In this document: positions 8,316 through 17,826 of the stretch, one piece after another
Layout: each line of letters starts with the position of its first letter
How positions within the stretch are numbered: the stretch's first letter is position 1
Origin: Companilactobacillus heilongjiangensis
GTDB lineage: Bacteria; Bacillota; Bacilli; Lactobacillales; Lactobacillaceae
Assembly: GCF_000831645.3 (NCBI RefSeq)
Contig: NZ_CP012559.1
Coordinates: 930,001-994,000, forward strand
Length of the DNA: 64,000 bases
Reading direction: 5' to 3'
Translations under genes and position numbers: made by a program
The notes under the pieces: model-generated
Database searches by the model: none
Seen by the model: only the letters and a program-made list of their open reading frames with translations
What the model was told of the DNA's origin: nothing

Positions 8316-9551
8316 TTAGTTAAATTCAACTGGATGCTTGTCAGTCAAAGCTTTAGTACGTGCATCCAATTCTTGAAGTTTTTCAGGATCATCGTGATAC
8401 TTGATAGCATCAACAATAATACGTGCTACTTCTTCACAGTCTTCTTCGTCAAATCCTCTTGATGTAATAGCAGGAGAACCTAAACGAAGGCCAGATGTAA
8501 ATTTAGGAGGCAATGGGTCGTTAGGAATGGCTTCCTTGTTAGTTGTGATGTGAATAGTATCAAGTAAGTTTTGAACTTCCATACCATTCAAGTCACATTC
8601 AGTTAAAACAACGTTTAACAAGTGGTTGTCTGTACCACCAGTTAGAACTGATAAATTATCAGCATCATTGATAACTTTTGCCATAGCAGCAGCATTCTTA
8701 ATAACTTGTTCCATGTAAGTTTTGAATTCTGGTTGTAAGTCTTCGCCAAAAGCAACAGCTTTACCAGCAATCACGTGTTCCAATGGACCACCTTGAGTGC
8801 CAGGGAAGACAGCTGAATTAAGTTTCTTACCAAGTTCAGCCTTAGCCAAAATCATACCACCACGGGGGCCTCTGAGAGTTTTGTGAGTAGTTGTAGTAAC
8901 AATATCGGCAACTCCAACTGGAGTAGGGTGTAATCCAACCGCAACGAGTCCAGCAATGTGAGCCATATCGACCATCAAGTAAGCGCCAACTGAATCAGCA
9001 ATTTCTCTAAACTTCTTGAAATCGATGATACGGCTATAAGCTGAAGCACCCGCAACGATAAGTTTTGGTTGAACTTCTTCAGCAATTTTTTGGACGTCGT
9101 CATAGTCAATTAAACCTTCAGCATTAACACCATATGAATGGAAGTTATACATTTTACCAGAGAAATTAACTTTTGAACCGTGTGTTAAGTGACCACCCGC
9201 ATTTAAATCCATACCTAGAACTGAGTCACCAGGTTTTAAAACAGCTTGGTAGGCGGCAGCATTAGCTTGTGAACCTGAATGTGGTTGAACGTTGACATAT
9301 TCGGCGTTGAATAATTTCTTTGCTCGGTCAATTGCGATTTGTTCGACTTGATCGATGTATTCACAACCACCATAGTAACGGTGCCCTGGATAACCTTCAG
9401 CATACTTGTTTGTTAAAACTGAACCTTGGGCTTTTCTAACATTGTCAGAAACGATATTTTCAGAAGCAATCAATTCGATATTTCTATTTTGTCGATTTTC
9501 TTCCTTATTGATTAGATCAAAAATTTCCTTATCACCTGTACTGTATTGCAC
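8316..9551 (-). CDS. glyA: Serine hydroxymethyltransferase
   Basis: PLP enzyme interconverting serine and glycine with transfer of the C1 unit to tetrahydrofolate. The family core is intact: [15 protein letters not shown] near residue 50, [21 protein letters not shown], and the PLP-lysine motif [14 protein letters not shown] near residue 220. About 411 residues is normal length. On the minus strand GGAG directly abuts ATG 9560, leaving no spacer, whereas GTG 9551 lies nine bases after it, so I take the GTG as start. It follows the nuclease gene by a few bases and is probably cotranscribed with it. In many lactobacilli glyA sits beside upp; here it is separate. Confidence 0.93.
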   Translation of the reverse strand: MQYSTGDKEIFDLINKEENRQNRNIELIASENIVSDNVRKAQGSVLTNKYAEGYPGHRYYGGCEYIDQVEQIAIDRAKKLFNAEYVNVQPHSGSQANAAAYQAVLKPGDSVLGMDLNAGGHLTHGSKVNFSGKMYNFHSYGVNAEGLIDYDDVQKIAEEVQPKLIVAGASAYSRIIDFKKFREIADSVGAYLMVDMAHIAGLVAVGLHPTPVGVADIVTTTTHKTLRGPRGGMILAKAELGKKLNSAVFPGTQGGPLEHVIAGKAVAFGEDLQPEFKTYMEQVIKNAAAMAKVINDADNLSVLTGGTDNHLLNVVLTECDLNGMEVQNLLDTIHITTNKEAIPNDPLPPKFTSGLRLGSPAITSRGFDEEDCEEVARIIVDAIKYHDDPEKLQELDARTKALTDKHPVEFN

Positions 9552-9563
9552 TACGACCATCTC

Positions 9564-10376
9564 CTAATAATTATTGTTAACTACGCTGGTACCATCACTA
9601 TAATTAATCTTGACACCTTTTTCAACGTTGAAAATGTAAACGTTAAAAGAAATTCCATTGTCCAGCTGACCGCTTTGTGTCAACGATTCAGCCATCATTT
9701 GAACCCCTCGAGCCACTAATTCATTGCCACGATATATCGGTTTAACACGATACCTAATGTAATTATTAGGGTTTTGCTTGATGTAATAAGCAATATCGTT
9801 TTCATGCTTGAGCATTTCGGGAGAGTTCAGTGAACGAGTTCCTGTCATCAAATTTTTAGGATTATTGTTTTGTCCTGTCAATTGATAACCAATTAGGTGC
9901 GAACGATTATATAGCCATCCGCCGTTAATTTTCTTATTGTGCCAACCAGTTGGATTGACATAAAGAGGTTCACGCTTTGCGGTCGGCATCAAACTTTTAC
10001 TCAATAACGCATCGGCCTGAATGGCTCGGTTTAAACTGTCCAAGTCAGCGAAACGTTGCCAAGGACCTTGCGAGACATTTAGTTCGGCTTTTGTGAAAGT
10101 AGGCGTATTGTTGTTGACTTCAATTTCTTGATTCGTCTGATAGTTTAAATTGGCCAAATTGGAACTAGATGACGTGGTGGTCTTTTCCACTTGCCGTGGA
10201 TTGTCACCCGGACTAGTTCCATTGTTTTGGTAGGATTCATAAGTTCCTGAACCTCCAACTACGACTAACAAAAGTCCCAGAGAAACTAAGCGTCGATGAA
10301 TCCGGCGTTTGGGTTTAACCATAAAAGTGGTAAACAGTACGATTGCCCCCAAAACAATCAGTAACAACATATACAT
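9564..10376 (-). CDS. Membrane-anchored DNA/RNA non-specific endonuclease (EndA/NucA-like)
   Basis: A 270-residue protein with two N-terminal hydrophobic segments (MLLLIVLGAIVLFTTFMV and LVSLGLLLVVVGG), a Ser/Thr/Asn-rich linker, and a beta-beta-alpha-metal nuclease domain. The catalytic region is GGWLYNRSHLIGYQLTGQ followed by NNPKNLMTGTRSLN, matching the DNA-entry nuclease family in which the His and downstream Asn coordinate the metal. It should act outside the membrane on nucleic acid, for example in uptake or scavenging. RBS GAGGGG lies seven bases before the start. It is upstream of glyA on the same strand, and an inverted repeat at 10396-10412 lies in its leader. Confidence 0.85.
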   Translation of the reverse strand: MYMLLLIVLGAIVLFTTFMVKPKRRIHRRLVSLGLLLVVVGGSGTYESYQNNGTSPGDNPRQVEKTTTSSSSNLANLNYQTNQEIEVNNNTPTFTKAELNVSQGPWQRFADLDSLNRAIQADALLSKSLMPTAKREPLYVNPTGWHNKKINGGWLYNRSHLIGYQLTGQNNNPKNLMTGTRSLNSPEMLKHENDIAYYIKQNPNNYIRYRVKPIYRGNELVARGVQMMAESLTQSGQLDNGISFNVYIFNVEKGVKINYSDGTSVVNNNY

Positions 10377-10395
10377 ATAAATATCCCCTCACTAC

Positions 10396-10412
10396 GAAGA
10401 TTAATTATCTTC
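10396..10412. promoter_or_regulatory. Inverted repeat in the leader of the nuclease gene
   Basis: GAAGAT-TAATT-ATCTTC lies between a TATGAT-like -10 region and the Shine-Dalgarno of the minus-strand nuclease gene, so it could be an operator. No regulator is recognised. Confidence 0.3.
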
Positions 10413-10498
10413 ATTTTGATTTTATCATAAGTTTTCAGAAATCTTGAACATTATTTACTTATTACTGATATTTAATTCGTATATTGGTTTTTTAAAAT

Positions 10499-10674
10499 GC
10501 CGTCGGAAGAGCTGAGAAATATTCACTGGCTGTGCGGAACGGTCCGAGCCAAAGGACGGTCTCGAACCTCGATTTTGAGCCGAAGAACACGTCTCAAAAC
10601 TCGCCCGGTGGTGTAATGGCTAAAGCCATAACACCACTTTCACTGCCCACTAATATTTCTCAGCTCTTCCGACT
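10499..10674 (+). repeat. Structured intergenic element copy 1 (orientation +, single)
   Basis: A 176-bp element opening GCCGTC and closing GACTA. A perfect 22-bp outer stem pairs 10502-10523 with 10652-10673. Inside lie three hairpins: CGAG...CTCG with CC/GG; TTTTGAG / CTCAAAA; and a GTGGTGT-based hairpin capped ATGGCT aa AGCCAT. It lies between the htpX terminator and the upstream region of the nuclease gene. The reading frame 10532-10768 that crosses it is a by-product of the repeat. Confidence 0.9.
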
Positions 10675-10798
10675 AGATGTTTCGTTGTTTGTATGGTGTT
10701 TTTATGATTTTTTGTTATTTGTTAAACATAGAGTTTATGACTTAAACAAAAAAATATACAAAATGTAAATCTCTTTGAAATTCACCAACTAATCTAAA

Positions 10799-10829
10799 AA
10801 AAGAAGCTGAAAATTATCAGCTTCTTTTT
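10799..10829 (-). terminator. Terminator of the lemA-htpX operon
   Basis: AAGAAGCTGA / TCAGCTTCTT around AAATTA, with A-run on the left giving the U-run on the minus strand. Confidence 0.9.
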
Positions 10830-10833
10830 GCTT

Positions 10834-11742
10834 TTATTGAAATGTCTTTTTCAGAGCTTCGATTCTCTTATCCAATGGTGGATGGGTATCGAATAGTCCG
10901 GAAAAATGTTTTTTCTTAGTAGGATCGTCAATGTATAAAGCGGCGCTTGCATCGTCAACTCGTTTCATTGGTTTGGTGCTTTCTTCTAGCTTTCCCAAAG
11001 CGTTAATCAATCCCTGAGGATTTCTGGTCAATTCTGCTCCAGAGACGTCGGCTAAATACTCACGGTTTCTGGAAATTGCCATCTGTACCAAACTGGCGAT
11101 TAATGGACCGATAATGGCAAAGACTAATCCAACGACCCACAAGACGATTCGGATTGCTCCAGAATTGTTGTTGTCTCGGTCGTCATCTCGCATTGGAATC
11201 CACCAACGATAGGCGTTACCGATAATGGAACAAATTAAAATTATCGCTGAAGATAAAGCTACCGAAATTGTTGAGACACGAATGTCGTAATTTCTTATGT
11301 GGGAAACTTCATGTGCTAACACGCCCTCAAGTTCCTCACGGTCCATCATTTTGTACAAACCGCTAGTTACGGCCACTGCTGAATGCTGTGGATCACGGCC
11401 AGTCGCAAAGGCGTTAGGACTCGGATCATCAATAATGTAAATGTCTGGTAAAGGGATATCAGCGACCATCGATAAATCTTCGACAATATGCCAAAGATCT
11501 GGAGCATCTTTCGCCGAATTTAGCTTTCTTGCACCGTTCATTTGCATTACGATACTAGTAGATTGAAAATAGGTAATTAGTGTGTAAACAATCGCGATGA
11601 CGAGAGCAATAACTATCCCTGAGTAGAGATTGTCAAAAAAGTAGAGTCCCAAAAAACTGCCGATAGCAGCGAGTATCAAAAAGAAGACGAAAAATATCAA
11701 GTAGGTTTTACGTTTATTACGATCAATTTGCTCGTAAATCAT
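10834..11742 (-). CDS. htpX: Membrane zinc metalloprotease HtpX
   Basis: M48-family integral membrane protease that degrades misfolded membrane proteins. The 302-residue length is normal. Two N-terminal membrane segments are followed by the zinc site HEVSH near residue 143 within EGVLAHEVSHIRNYD, two further hydrophobic segments, and the third ligand region ISRNREYLADVSGAELT. SPNAFATGRDP ahead of the active site is typical of HtpX. It follows lemA on the same strand by 12 bases; lemA-htpX is a common Firmicutes pair. It ends at the 10799-10829 terminator. Confidence 0.94.
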   Translation of the reverse strand: MIYEQIDRNKRKTYLIFFVFFLILAAIGSFLGLYFFDNLYSGIVIALVIAIVYTLITYFQSTSIVMQMNGARKLNSAKDAPDLWHIVEDLSMVADIPLPDIYIIDDPSPNAFATGRDPQHSAVAVTSGLYKMMDREELEGVLAHEVSHIRNYDIRVSTISVALSSAIILICSIIGNAYRWWIPMRDDDRDNNNSGAIRIVLWVVGLVFAIIGPLIASLVQMAISRNREYLADVSGAELTRNPQGLINALGKLEESTKPMKRVDDASAALYIDDPTKKKHFSGLFDTHPPLDKRIEALKKTFQ

Positions 11743-11754
11743 AAGTAGCCTCGG

Positions 11755-12303
11755 TTAAAACTTAACTTTAGGAGCTTCTTTGTCAACATCAGGAATTTGC
11801 AAGAAATTCATTTCTTTGAAGCCGTGAATTCCAGCAATGATGTTACGAGGGAACGTTTGGATGGCTGTATCGTAAGCCTGTACTTGACTATTGTAAGCTT
11901 GACGTGCGTATGAAACTTTATTTTCAGTGTTTGAAAGTTCTTCCATTAATTGAGAGAATTCTTGGTTGGCTTTAAGATCAGGGTAGTTTTCTGCTAAAGC
12001 AAATACTTGTCTCAAGGCGCCAGTCAATTCATTGTCAGCATCAACTTTGTCTTGTAATGAGTCAGCGCTGTTAACGTTATTTCTCATTTCAACAACACGT
12101 GCTAAAGTTTCCTTTTCGTGAGTGGCATAACCTTTAACAGTTTCCACTAGGTTAGGAATCAAATCAGTACGACGTTTTAGTTGAACGTCAATTTGTGAAC
12201 TGAACTCACGAGCACGGTTGCGGTATTTAACAAGACTGTTGTACATGCCGGCATAGGCGGCGATTATTACTAAGATGACAACAATTATAATTATTGTATT
12301 CAT
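11755..12303 (-). CDS. lemA: LemA family protein
   Basis: A 182-residue protein with an N-terminal membrane segment (IIIIVVILVIIAAYAGMYNSLV) and a long helical domain. The LemA signatures are visible: IDVQLKRRTDLIPNLVETVKGYA and ENKVSYARQAYNSQVQAYD, then FPRNIIAGIHGF. The N-terminus is probably outside with the helices in the cytoplasm; its biochemical role is not settled. RBS AAGGAG precedes ATG 12303. It is first in the operon with htpX. The upstream region contains a facing pair of structured repeats, so its promoter lies between 12304 and 12406. Confidence 0.92.
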   Translation of the reverse strand: MNTIIIIVVILVIIAAYAGMYNSLVKYRNRAREFSSQIDVQLKRRTDLIPNLVETVKGYATHEKETLARVVEMRNNVNSADSLQDKVDADNELTGALRQVFALAENYPDLKANQEFSQLMEELSNTENKVSYARQAYNSQVQAYDTAIQTFPRNIIAGIHGFKEMNFLQIPDVDKEAPKVKF

Positions 12304-12406
12304 TTAAATCTCCTTCTTATCTTAATGGCTATATTCTACCATAATGCAAGTTTGGGAGTATAACGTGTAGCGCTAGTTTAGTACGTCATCTTTTCTAACT
12401 AAGTAT

Positions 12407-12600
12407 GCCGTCTCCAGAGCTGGGAAATATTCTCAAGCTGTGCGGAACGGTCCGAGCCAAGAGGCGGTCTCGAACCTCGGTTTGAAGCCTTGACACAGTT
12501 CGTCAAGTCTCCAAACACGCCCGGTGGTATAAGTACGGGAGGAACTCCCGTACTTATACCACTACCACGGCACACAAATATTTCCCAGCTCTTCCGACTA
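12407..12600 (+). repeat. Structured intergenic element copy 2 (left member of a facing pair)
   Basis: A 194-bp copy opening GCCGTC and closing GACTA. Outer stem AGAGCTGGGAAATATT pairs with its exact complement near 12581-12596. Hairpin 2 is longer than in copy 1: GTTTG/CAAAC enclosing CTTGAC/GTCAAG. Hairpin 3 is capped by AAGTACGGGA / TCCCGTACTT. It lies in the divergent region between lemA and the secreted serine hydrolase. Confidence 0.9.
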
Positions 12601-12771
12601 ATTAATTGATACTAACTGAATGTAAATATATTCAAATGATCCTGTATCCAGCGCACCTTAGATACTGAAATATAATTGATACTAATATATCGGTAACAAA
12701 TTATTAATGTTGTAAATGTCTGATCGGTTATCTGATATTAATTGAATAAAACCATCAATGTAAAATTAAAT
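12601..12771. other. AT-rich spacer between facing elements 2 and 3
   Basis: 171 bp without a coding frame. It contains repeated TTGATACTAAT-like words (12605 and 12672 regions) and no strong promoter. Nothing else recognised. Confidence 0.5.
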
Positions 12772-12952
12772 TAGTTGGAAGAGCTGAGAGTATTCATCCG
12801 CAGCGAAAGTGGCGTTATTGCTTCAGCAATTACACCACCGGTCGAGTTGGAGACTTACCGGTTTTTGGTAAGGCTTCAACCGAGGTTCGAGACCGTTCTT
12901 TGGCTCGGACCGTACCGCGCAGCAGATGAATACTCTCAGCTCTGGAAACGGT
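12772..12952 (-). repeat. Structured intergenic element copy 3 (right member of a facing pair)
   Basis: 181 bp, the reverse orientation of copy 2. On the minus strand it reads from a GCCGTT-like end to CCAACTA. Outer stem AGAGCTGAGAGTATTCATC; hairpin 2 is GTTG/CAAC enclosing CTTACC/GGTAAG, a compensated change against copy 2; hairpin 3 cap ATTGCT/AGCAAT. Confidence 0.9.
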
Positions 12953-13056
12953 AGCCATTCAATCTATGAGTTTATCATTATTGTTTTTTTGAAAAATAAT
13001 TTATAATTAAATATGAGGAAGGTCACTTATTTGTAGGTTTCATAGGTGAAAATATT

Positions 13057-14133
13057 ATGAAAAAAATCTTTCTACCAGTTTTAATGTTTCTAGCTGTAAT
13101 CTTGGGGAGTATGCCCGTAACTGTTTCGGGTGAAGCCACAGTTGATGCCTCGGTTGGTAGTCAATTGGACCAAAATATCGATGGTCTGCTTAACCAAAAA
13201 GGATTCTCAGGAAGCTTGTTGGTTGTGAAAAATGGCAAACCTGTTTATCAAACTAGTCGCGGATATTCTAACTATGCTAATGGTCTTAGCAATGAAAAGA
13301 ATACAGCTTACGAGATAGATTCAGTGCAAAAGACTTTGACTGCCGCTTTGGTTATGAAAGAAGTTCAAAATGGTAAGTTGAGTCTGACTGATAAGTTGAG
13401 TAAATTTTACCCAAGTATTCCTGGTAGTAATAAAATTACTATCAGACAAATGCTGGATATGACTTCAGGCTTGGTTTTAAGTGAGGTTGGACCTGATCAA
13501 ATTTTACCCGACTCAGGTATTATTGCGGCCGATATTAACAGTGTTCATTTTTCAGAACTTTCCTATAAGAAGTGGAATTATCAACCGGTCAATTTCAATT
13601 TGCTCTGTGGTATTTTGGAACAGATTACCGGTAAGTCGTATCAAAGATTATTTACCAAGACGTATATTAATAAATTGCATTTAAAGCATACTATCTTCGC
13701 CTATGACGAAAAGCCAGGTATTGAAAAGGCAGCAGGTTATAATAATCCTGATCCGCTGTCAGCTCGTTTGGATTATAAGAATGCCTTCTATACGAAGAAA
13801 TTCTTCGAATTCGATGAACTCGGTACTGGTCAAGTTTATATGAGCGTTAACGATTTATACAAAGTTGAGAAATATATTATGCGTGGCAAAATGTTGTCCA
13901 AAAAGTCACGTAAGATTTTGTTCAAGAAGGGTAGTGTCAGCACCTATGGAGGAGGAATGTATCATGGCAAGAATGATAACTTCGCTAACGGTTGGGGTTA
14001 CGGCTTCCAAGGTATCGCCCACATCTCTAATAATGGGAAAGATGCAGTGATTCTTTTGGAAAACTACTCTCGTATAGCAGCTGATGCCAAACCAATTGCC
14101 AAGCAAATTTATAGCATGATTGAGAATGAATGA
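13057..14133 (+). CDS. Secreted serine hydrolase, beta-lactamase/penicillin-binding family
   Basis: A 358-residue protein with signal peptide (MKKIFLPVLMFLAVILGS, cleavage probably near VSGEA) and a class C beta-lactamase-like domain. The SxxK nucleophile motif is SVQK in YEIDSVQKTLTAAL near residue 91. YQPVNFNLL near 188 is in the position of the YxN motif. QMLDMTSGLVLSE is the usual helix after the active-site serine. Substrate is unknown: these proteins may be esterases, D-Ala-D-Ala hydrolases or regulators of autolysis. AGGTG precedes ATG 13057. It stands alone, downstream of the facing repeat pair, with its terminator at 14248-14284. Confidence 0.82.
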   Translation: MKKIFLPVLMFLAVILGSMPVTVSGEATVDASVGSQLDQNIDGLLNQKGFSGSLLVVKNGKPVYQTSRGYSNYANGLSNEKNTAYEIDSVQKTLTAALVMKEVQNGKLSLTDKLSKFYPSIPGSNKITIRQMLDMTSGLVLSEVGPDQILPDSGIIAADINSVHFSELSYKKWNYQPVNFNLLCGILEQITGKSYQRLFTKTYINKLHLKHTIFAYDEKPGIEKAAGYNNPDPLSARLDYKNAFYTKKFFEFDELGTGQVYMSVNDLYKVEKYIMRGKMLSKKSRKILFKKGSVSTYGGGMYHGKNDNFANGWGYGFQGIAHISNNGKDAVILLENYSRIAADAKPIAKQIYSMIENE

Positions 14134-14247
14134 AAATAAAGCTGGTAATTTGGATGAAAAGACTGTATTATGGGTTGTGCAGGTAAAGCCTACCTGTTAT
14201 TTAAAAATGGTCACTTTGCACATTCCAAAGATTTCTGTAAAGTGATC

Positions 14248-14284
14248 TAAAGCACTACGTCTAGGATGATGTAGTGCTTTTTCT
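14248..14284 (+). terminator. Terminator downstream of the serine hydrolase
   Basis: AAAGCACTAC / GTAGTGCTTT followed by TTTTCTTT. The 115 bp between the stop codon and this stem also hold a CAGGTAAAGCCTACCTG hairpin. Confidence 0.88.
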
Positions 14285-14298
14285 TTACCCTAAATTAA

Positions 14299-14316
14299 AT
14301 GAGATATTTGTCTCAT
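14299..14316. promoter_or_regulatory. Palindrome upstream of the aldo/keto reductase
   Basis: ATGAGATATTTGTCTCAT is a 6+6 inverted repeat overlapping a plausible -35 (TTGTCT) located about 55 bp before the gene; an operator is possible. Confidence 0.3.
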
Positions 14317-14366
14317 CCAAAAAAGTGTTGTAAGTTAATAATAGGATATTGAGGAGGGACATTTTT

Positions 14367-15191
14367 ATGTATAAATTAAATGATGGTCAACAAATTCCTG
14401 ATTTTGGATTTGGAACATATAAATTGAATGGCCGGACTGGCGTTCAAAGTATCGTGTCAGCTATTAATAATGGATATAAAATGATTGATACTGCTTATAA
14501 TTATGAAAATGAAGGTACAGTTGGACGTGCTATTTCTGAAAGTGGCATTGATCGTGATAAGTTGACCGTAACATCGAAGTTACCTGGTCGCTACTACGCT
14601 TATGATGATGCAATTACAGCCTTGCAAGAGTCACTCTATCGAGCACATCTTAATTATTTTGACTTGTATTTGATACATTGGCCCAACCCTAAACGTGGAA
14701 TGTACGTTGAAGCATGGCAAGCTTTGATAGATGCCCAAAAGTTTGGATTGGTTAAATCAATTGGTGTCTGCAACTTTTTGCCAGAGCACTTAGAAAAACT
14801 CAAAAAAGAAACTGGCATTTTGCCAGCCATTAACCAAATTGAATTGCATCCATATTTTAATCAAAAAGAGATGCGTGATTTTGATCATGATAACGGTATT
14901 GTAACGATGGATTGGAGTCCACTTGGTCGTGCCAGTTCTGTTCTTGAAGATCCAATGTTGATTGCCTTGGGTGAAAAATATCATAAATCAGTTGGACAAA
15001 TTATTCTTAGATGGGAACATCAATTGGATACTATTCCGATCCCTAAGTCCGCTTCACCAGTCAGACAACGCGAGAATATGAATATTTTTGATTTTGAAAT
15101 TTCAAATGATGATATGGAAAAAATCAATTCATTGACGAAACCAGATGGTCGTAATAAAAACCAAGATCCAGCCGTTTACGAAGAATTCTAA
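14367..15191 (+). CDS. Aldo/keto reductase (AKR5-like, 2,5-diketogluconate reductase type)
   Basis: NAD(P)H-dependent carbonyl reductase of about 274 residues with a TIM-barrel fold. The catalytic tetrad is readable: Asp and Tyr in MIDTAYNYENE near residue 46-51, Lys in VTSKLPG near 77, His in LYLIHWPNP near 108. The cofactor loop PIPKSASPVR is near residue 230. The substrate is unknown. ATG 14367 is preceded by GAGGAGGG, a very strong Shine-Dalgarno; an upstream in-frame TTG at 14349 lies before that site and is rejected. Monocistronic, followed by a terminator. Confidence 0.92.
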   Translation: MYKLNDGQQIPDFGFGTYKLNGRTGVQSIVSAINNGYKMIDTAYNYENEGTVGRAISESGIDRDKLTVTSKLPGRYYAYDDAITALQESLYRAHLNYFDLYLIHWPNPKRGMYVEAWQALIDAQKFGLVKSIGVCNFLPEHLEKLKKETGILPAINQIELHPYFNQKEMRDFDHDNGIVTMDWSPLGRASSVLEDPMLIALGEKYHKSVGQIILRWEHQLDTIPIPKSASPVRQRENMNIFDFEISNDDMEKINSLTKPDGRNKNQDPAVYEEF

Positions 15192-15196
15192 AAATG

Positions 15197-15236
15197 AGAG
15201 TGATATTTGAGTTTATCTCAAATACCACTCTTTTTA
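15197..15236 (+). terminator. Terminator of the aldo/keto reductase
   Basis: GAGTGATATTTGAG / CTCAAATACCACTC with one mismatch, then TTTTT. Confidence 0.92.
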
Positions 15237-15299
15237 AATTTTGTCTCAAAAATTGGTGAAAAATAAATCGAAAATTTACTAAAAAATACATCTTTACTA

Positions 15300-15328
15300 T
15301 TGCATCTGTTTACGAATAGAACTATATT
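15300..15328 (+). promoter_or_regulatory. Promoter of oleate hydratase
   Basis: TTGCAT, 17 bp, TATATT, about 50 bp before the start codon. Confidence 0.55.
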
Positions 15329-15380
15329 CTAGATGTAAGCAGTTACATATGGAAGCTAATTTAATCAAGAGGTGGTTCTT

Positions 15381-17153
15381 ATGTATAGAAGTAATGGTAA
15401 TTATGAAGCATTTGCAAAACCAATGAAACCAGAAGGCGTTGATGACAAGTCAGCATACATTGTTGGTTCTGGTCTAGCTGGATTGGCTGCAGCTTCATTC
15501 CTTGTACGTGATGGTCAAATGAAAGGCGACAAGATCCATGTTCTCGAAGAACTTGCTCTACCTGGTGGTAGTATGGATGGTATTTGGAACGAACAAAAAG
15601 GTTACATCATCCGTGGTGGTAGAGAAATGGAACCTCACTTCGAAACACTTTGGGATTTGTTCAGATCAATTCCTTCATTGGAAAATCCAGATGTTTCAGT
15701 TTTGGATGAATTTTATTGGTTGAACAAGAAAGACCCAAGTTTCTCACATGGTAGAGTTATTCAAGATCAAGGTAAGGAATTGCCAACAGAAGGCGATTTA
15801 ACTTTGACACCTAAGGCCGTTCAAGAGTTGCTTGACCTTGTTATGACACCCGAAAAAGATTTGGATGGCAAGAAGATCAACGAAGTCTTCACTGATGAAT
15901 TCTTGCACTCAAACTTCTGGCTATATTGGTCAACAATGTTTGCCTTTGAGCCATGGGCTAGTGCTATGGAAATGAGACGTTACTTGATGCGTTTCTGTCA
16001 CCATATCGACTCACTATCAAACCTATCATCATTGAGATTTACTAAGTACAACCAATATGAATCATTGATTCAACCAATGATCAAGTTCTTGGAAGACAAG
16101 GGTGTTCAATTTACATATAATACTCACGTCAACAACATCAAAGTTGATACATCAAATGGTTCTAAGGTTGCTACAGAAATCGATATGACAACTGATGGCA
16201 AAGATAGTACAGTTGCTTTGACAGAAAACGACCTAGTCTTTGTTACAAATGGTTCAATTACTGAAAGTACAACTTATGGTGATAAGACACACCCAGCACC
16301 AACTGAGCACGAATTGGGCAGCAGCTGGTCACTATGGGAAAACTTGGCAAAACAAGACAAAGCCTTTGGTAATCCTGATGTATTCTGCAAGAACATTCCA
16401 GAAGCAAACTGGACAATTTCTGGAACTATTACTTTGACAGATGATGAAGTAACTCCATATATTGAAAAAATCAGTCAAAAGGATCCACACAGTGGCTCAA
16501 TCGTTACAAGTGGTCCTGTAAGTATTAAGGATTCTAACTGGCTATATGGCTACTCAATCAGTCGTCAAAAACACTTTAAGAGACAAAAAGATAACGAATT
16601 GGTAGTTTGGGTATACGGACTATTCTCAGACAAACCAGGTAACTTTGTTAATAAGAAGATTACTGAATGTACTGGTGATGAATTATGTGAAGAGTGGCTA
16701 TATCATATCGGTGTTCCAACAGACAGAATCAAAGACATCGCTGAAAACCATGCCAACACAATTCCAGCACACATGCCATATATCACATCATACTTCATGC
16801 CTAGAAAAGTTGGAGACCGTCCATTAGTAGTTCCAACAGGTTCAAAGAACTTAGCATTCATCGGTAACTTTGCTGAAACAGAACGTGATACCGTCTTTAC
16901 AACTGAGTATTCAGTCAGAACAGCTATGGAAGCCGTTTACACATTGCTAAATGTTGACCGTGGTGTTCCAGAAGTATTTGGCTCAGCATTTGATGTTCGT
17001 ACATTGATGAGAGCAATCTACTACTTGGATGGCAAGAAGAAGATTGAAGATATCAAGTTGCCATTTAAGGAACGTATGGTTGAAAAGAAAGTTATAGAGA
17101 AAGTCCATGGCACATACATTGAAGAGTTATTGAAAGATGCACATTTGCTTTAG
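15381..17153 (+). CDS. ohyA: Oleate hydratase (FAD-dependent; MCRA family)
   Basis: Adds water to the cis-9 double bond of unsaturated fatty acids to give 10-hydroxy fatty acids, a detoxification reaction known from lactobacilli. About 590 residues is normal. The N-terminal FAD-binding motif is [13 protein letters not shown] near residue 29. [21 protein letters not shown] and the [13 protein letters not shown] region are typical of this family. The acidic residue proposed for water activation lies in the GREMEPHFE stretch. ATG 15381 has GAGGTGG six bases upstream; an in-frame GTG at 15372 lies inside that site. Monocistronic with its own promoter and terminator. Confidence 0.96.
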   Translation: MYRSNGNYEAFAKPMKPEGVDDKSAYIVGSGLAGLAAASFLVRDGQMKGDKIHVLEELALPGGSMDGIWNEQKGYIIRGGREMEPHFETLWDLFRSIPSLENPDVSVLDEFYWLNKKDPSFSHGRVIQDQGKELPTEGDLTLTPKAVQELLDLVMTPEKDLDGKKINEVFTDEFLHSNFWLYWSTMFAFEPWASAMEMRRYLMRFCHHIDSLSNLSSLRFTKYNQYESLIQPMIKFLEDKGVQFTYNTHVNNIKVDTSNGSKVATEIDMTTDGKDSTVALTENDLVFVTNGSITESTTYGDKTHPAPTEHELGSSWSLWENLAKQDKAFGNPDVFCKNIPEANWTISGTITLTDDEVTPYIEKISQKDPHSGSIVTSGPVSIKDSNWLYGYSISRQKHFKRQKDNELVVWVYGLFSDKPGNFVNKKITECTGDELCEEWLYHIGVPTDRIKDIAENHANTIPAHMPYITSYFMPRKVGDRPLVVPTGSKNLAFIGNFAETERDTVFTTEYSVRTAMEAVYTLLNVDRGVPEVFGSAFDVRTLMRAIYYLDGKKKIEDIKLPFKERMVEKKVIEKVHGTYIEELLKDAHLL

Positions 17154-17159
17154 AAATAA

Positions 17160-17197
17160 TAAGAGCCACGAAATCCTCGTAGATTTCGTGGCTCTTT
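17160..17197 (+). terminator. Terminator of oleate hydratase
   Basis: AAGAGCCACGAAATC / GATTTCGTGGCTCTT around CTCGTA, then T-run. Confidence 0.95.
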
Positions 17198-17292
17198 TGT
17201 GGTTTTAGGCAGAGTTACTCGCCCGAATGTAAAGTTATGTCAGATTATGATTATGCTATAGTAACTTTAAAAACTGTTCGGGGGTAATAATT

Positions 17293-17811
17293 TTGCATAT
17301 TATCGTTGTGGGAAACTCTGGTACAGGTAAATCAACTTTGTCAAAAAAGATTGCCAGAATTACCGATTATCCATTGCTACACCTTGATAGTCTTTGGCAT
17401 ACGACGGACTACTCTGACAATGCTAAAGTGTGGTTTGATCAGCAGCAAAAACTATTTATGAATCAGAAAAACTGGATTATTGATGGTAATTATTCTCGAA
17501 ATATGAACTTGAGAGTTCCTCAAGCTGATATTATTATTTGGCTGAAGGTAAGTAAGTTGAAATCATTGTTTAGAGTATTGAAACGTTCTTTATTGTGGCG
17601 AATCGATAAAGGTAGTCGAATGGAGATGCCTGAACAATTCAGTGAGCATTTGGACAGTGATTACTTTGAATTTTTAAAAATGATTCTTTCATATGATAAT
17701 GAAAGATTGCTTGGGTTGATTGAAAAATACAAGAAAGACGATGCTCAGGTTATTATCATCACTAATTCCAGAAGTAAAAGACGATTTATGAAAAGTATTG
17801 CTAAGTTATAA
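17293..17811 (+). CDS. P-loop kinase of the adenylate kinase/'topology modulation' type
   Basis: A 172-residue cytoplasmic P-loop protein. Walker A GNSGTGKSTLSKK is at residues 7-19, followed by LLHLDSLWHTTDY and WIIDGNYSRNM, the pattern of proteins annotated as DNA topology modulation protein FlaR or shikimate/adenylate-kinase-like ATPases. RRFMKSI ends the protein. The biological substrate is unknown; the FlaR name is historical and not evidence for an effect on DNA topology. TTG start 17293 lies eight bases after a GGGGG run. Monocistronic, ending just before the convergent NUDIX gene. Confidence 0.75.
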   Translation: MHIIVVGNSGTGKSTLSKKIARITDYPLLHLDSLWHTTDYSDNAKVWFDQQQKLFMNQKNWIIDGNYSRNMNLRVPQADIIIWLKVSKLKSLFRVLKRSLLWRIDKGSRMEMPEQFSEHLDSDYFEFLKMILSYDNERLLGLIEKYKKDDAQVIIITNSRSKRRFMKSIAKL

Positions 17812-17826
17812 GATGGCAATGCTTTT

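Noticed and set aside
10499-10674. Possibility that the elements are simply strong terminators
   Set aside because: They lack T-runs at their ends, and several stand just after a separate ordinary terminator (for example 45648-45687 before element 6).
10532-10768. 78-residue open frame on +
   Set aside because: It runs through structured element 1 and has no ribosome site; its sequence is translated repeat.
10499-12952. Possibility that the repeats are a CRISPR array
   Set aside because: Units are about 180 bp, dispersed over 49 kb, and internally base-paired, without short repeats and regular spacers; no cas gene is present.
12407-12952. Possibility that the elements are integron attC sites or ordinary insertion-sequence ends
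   Set aside because: No integrase or transposase frame lies between or beside any pair, and the three-hairpin core exceeds what attC or IS ends contain. A transposase acting in trans cannot be excluded.
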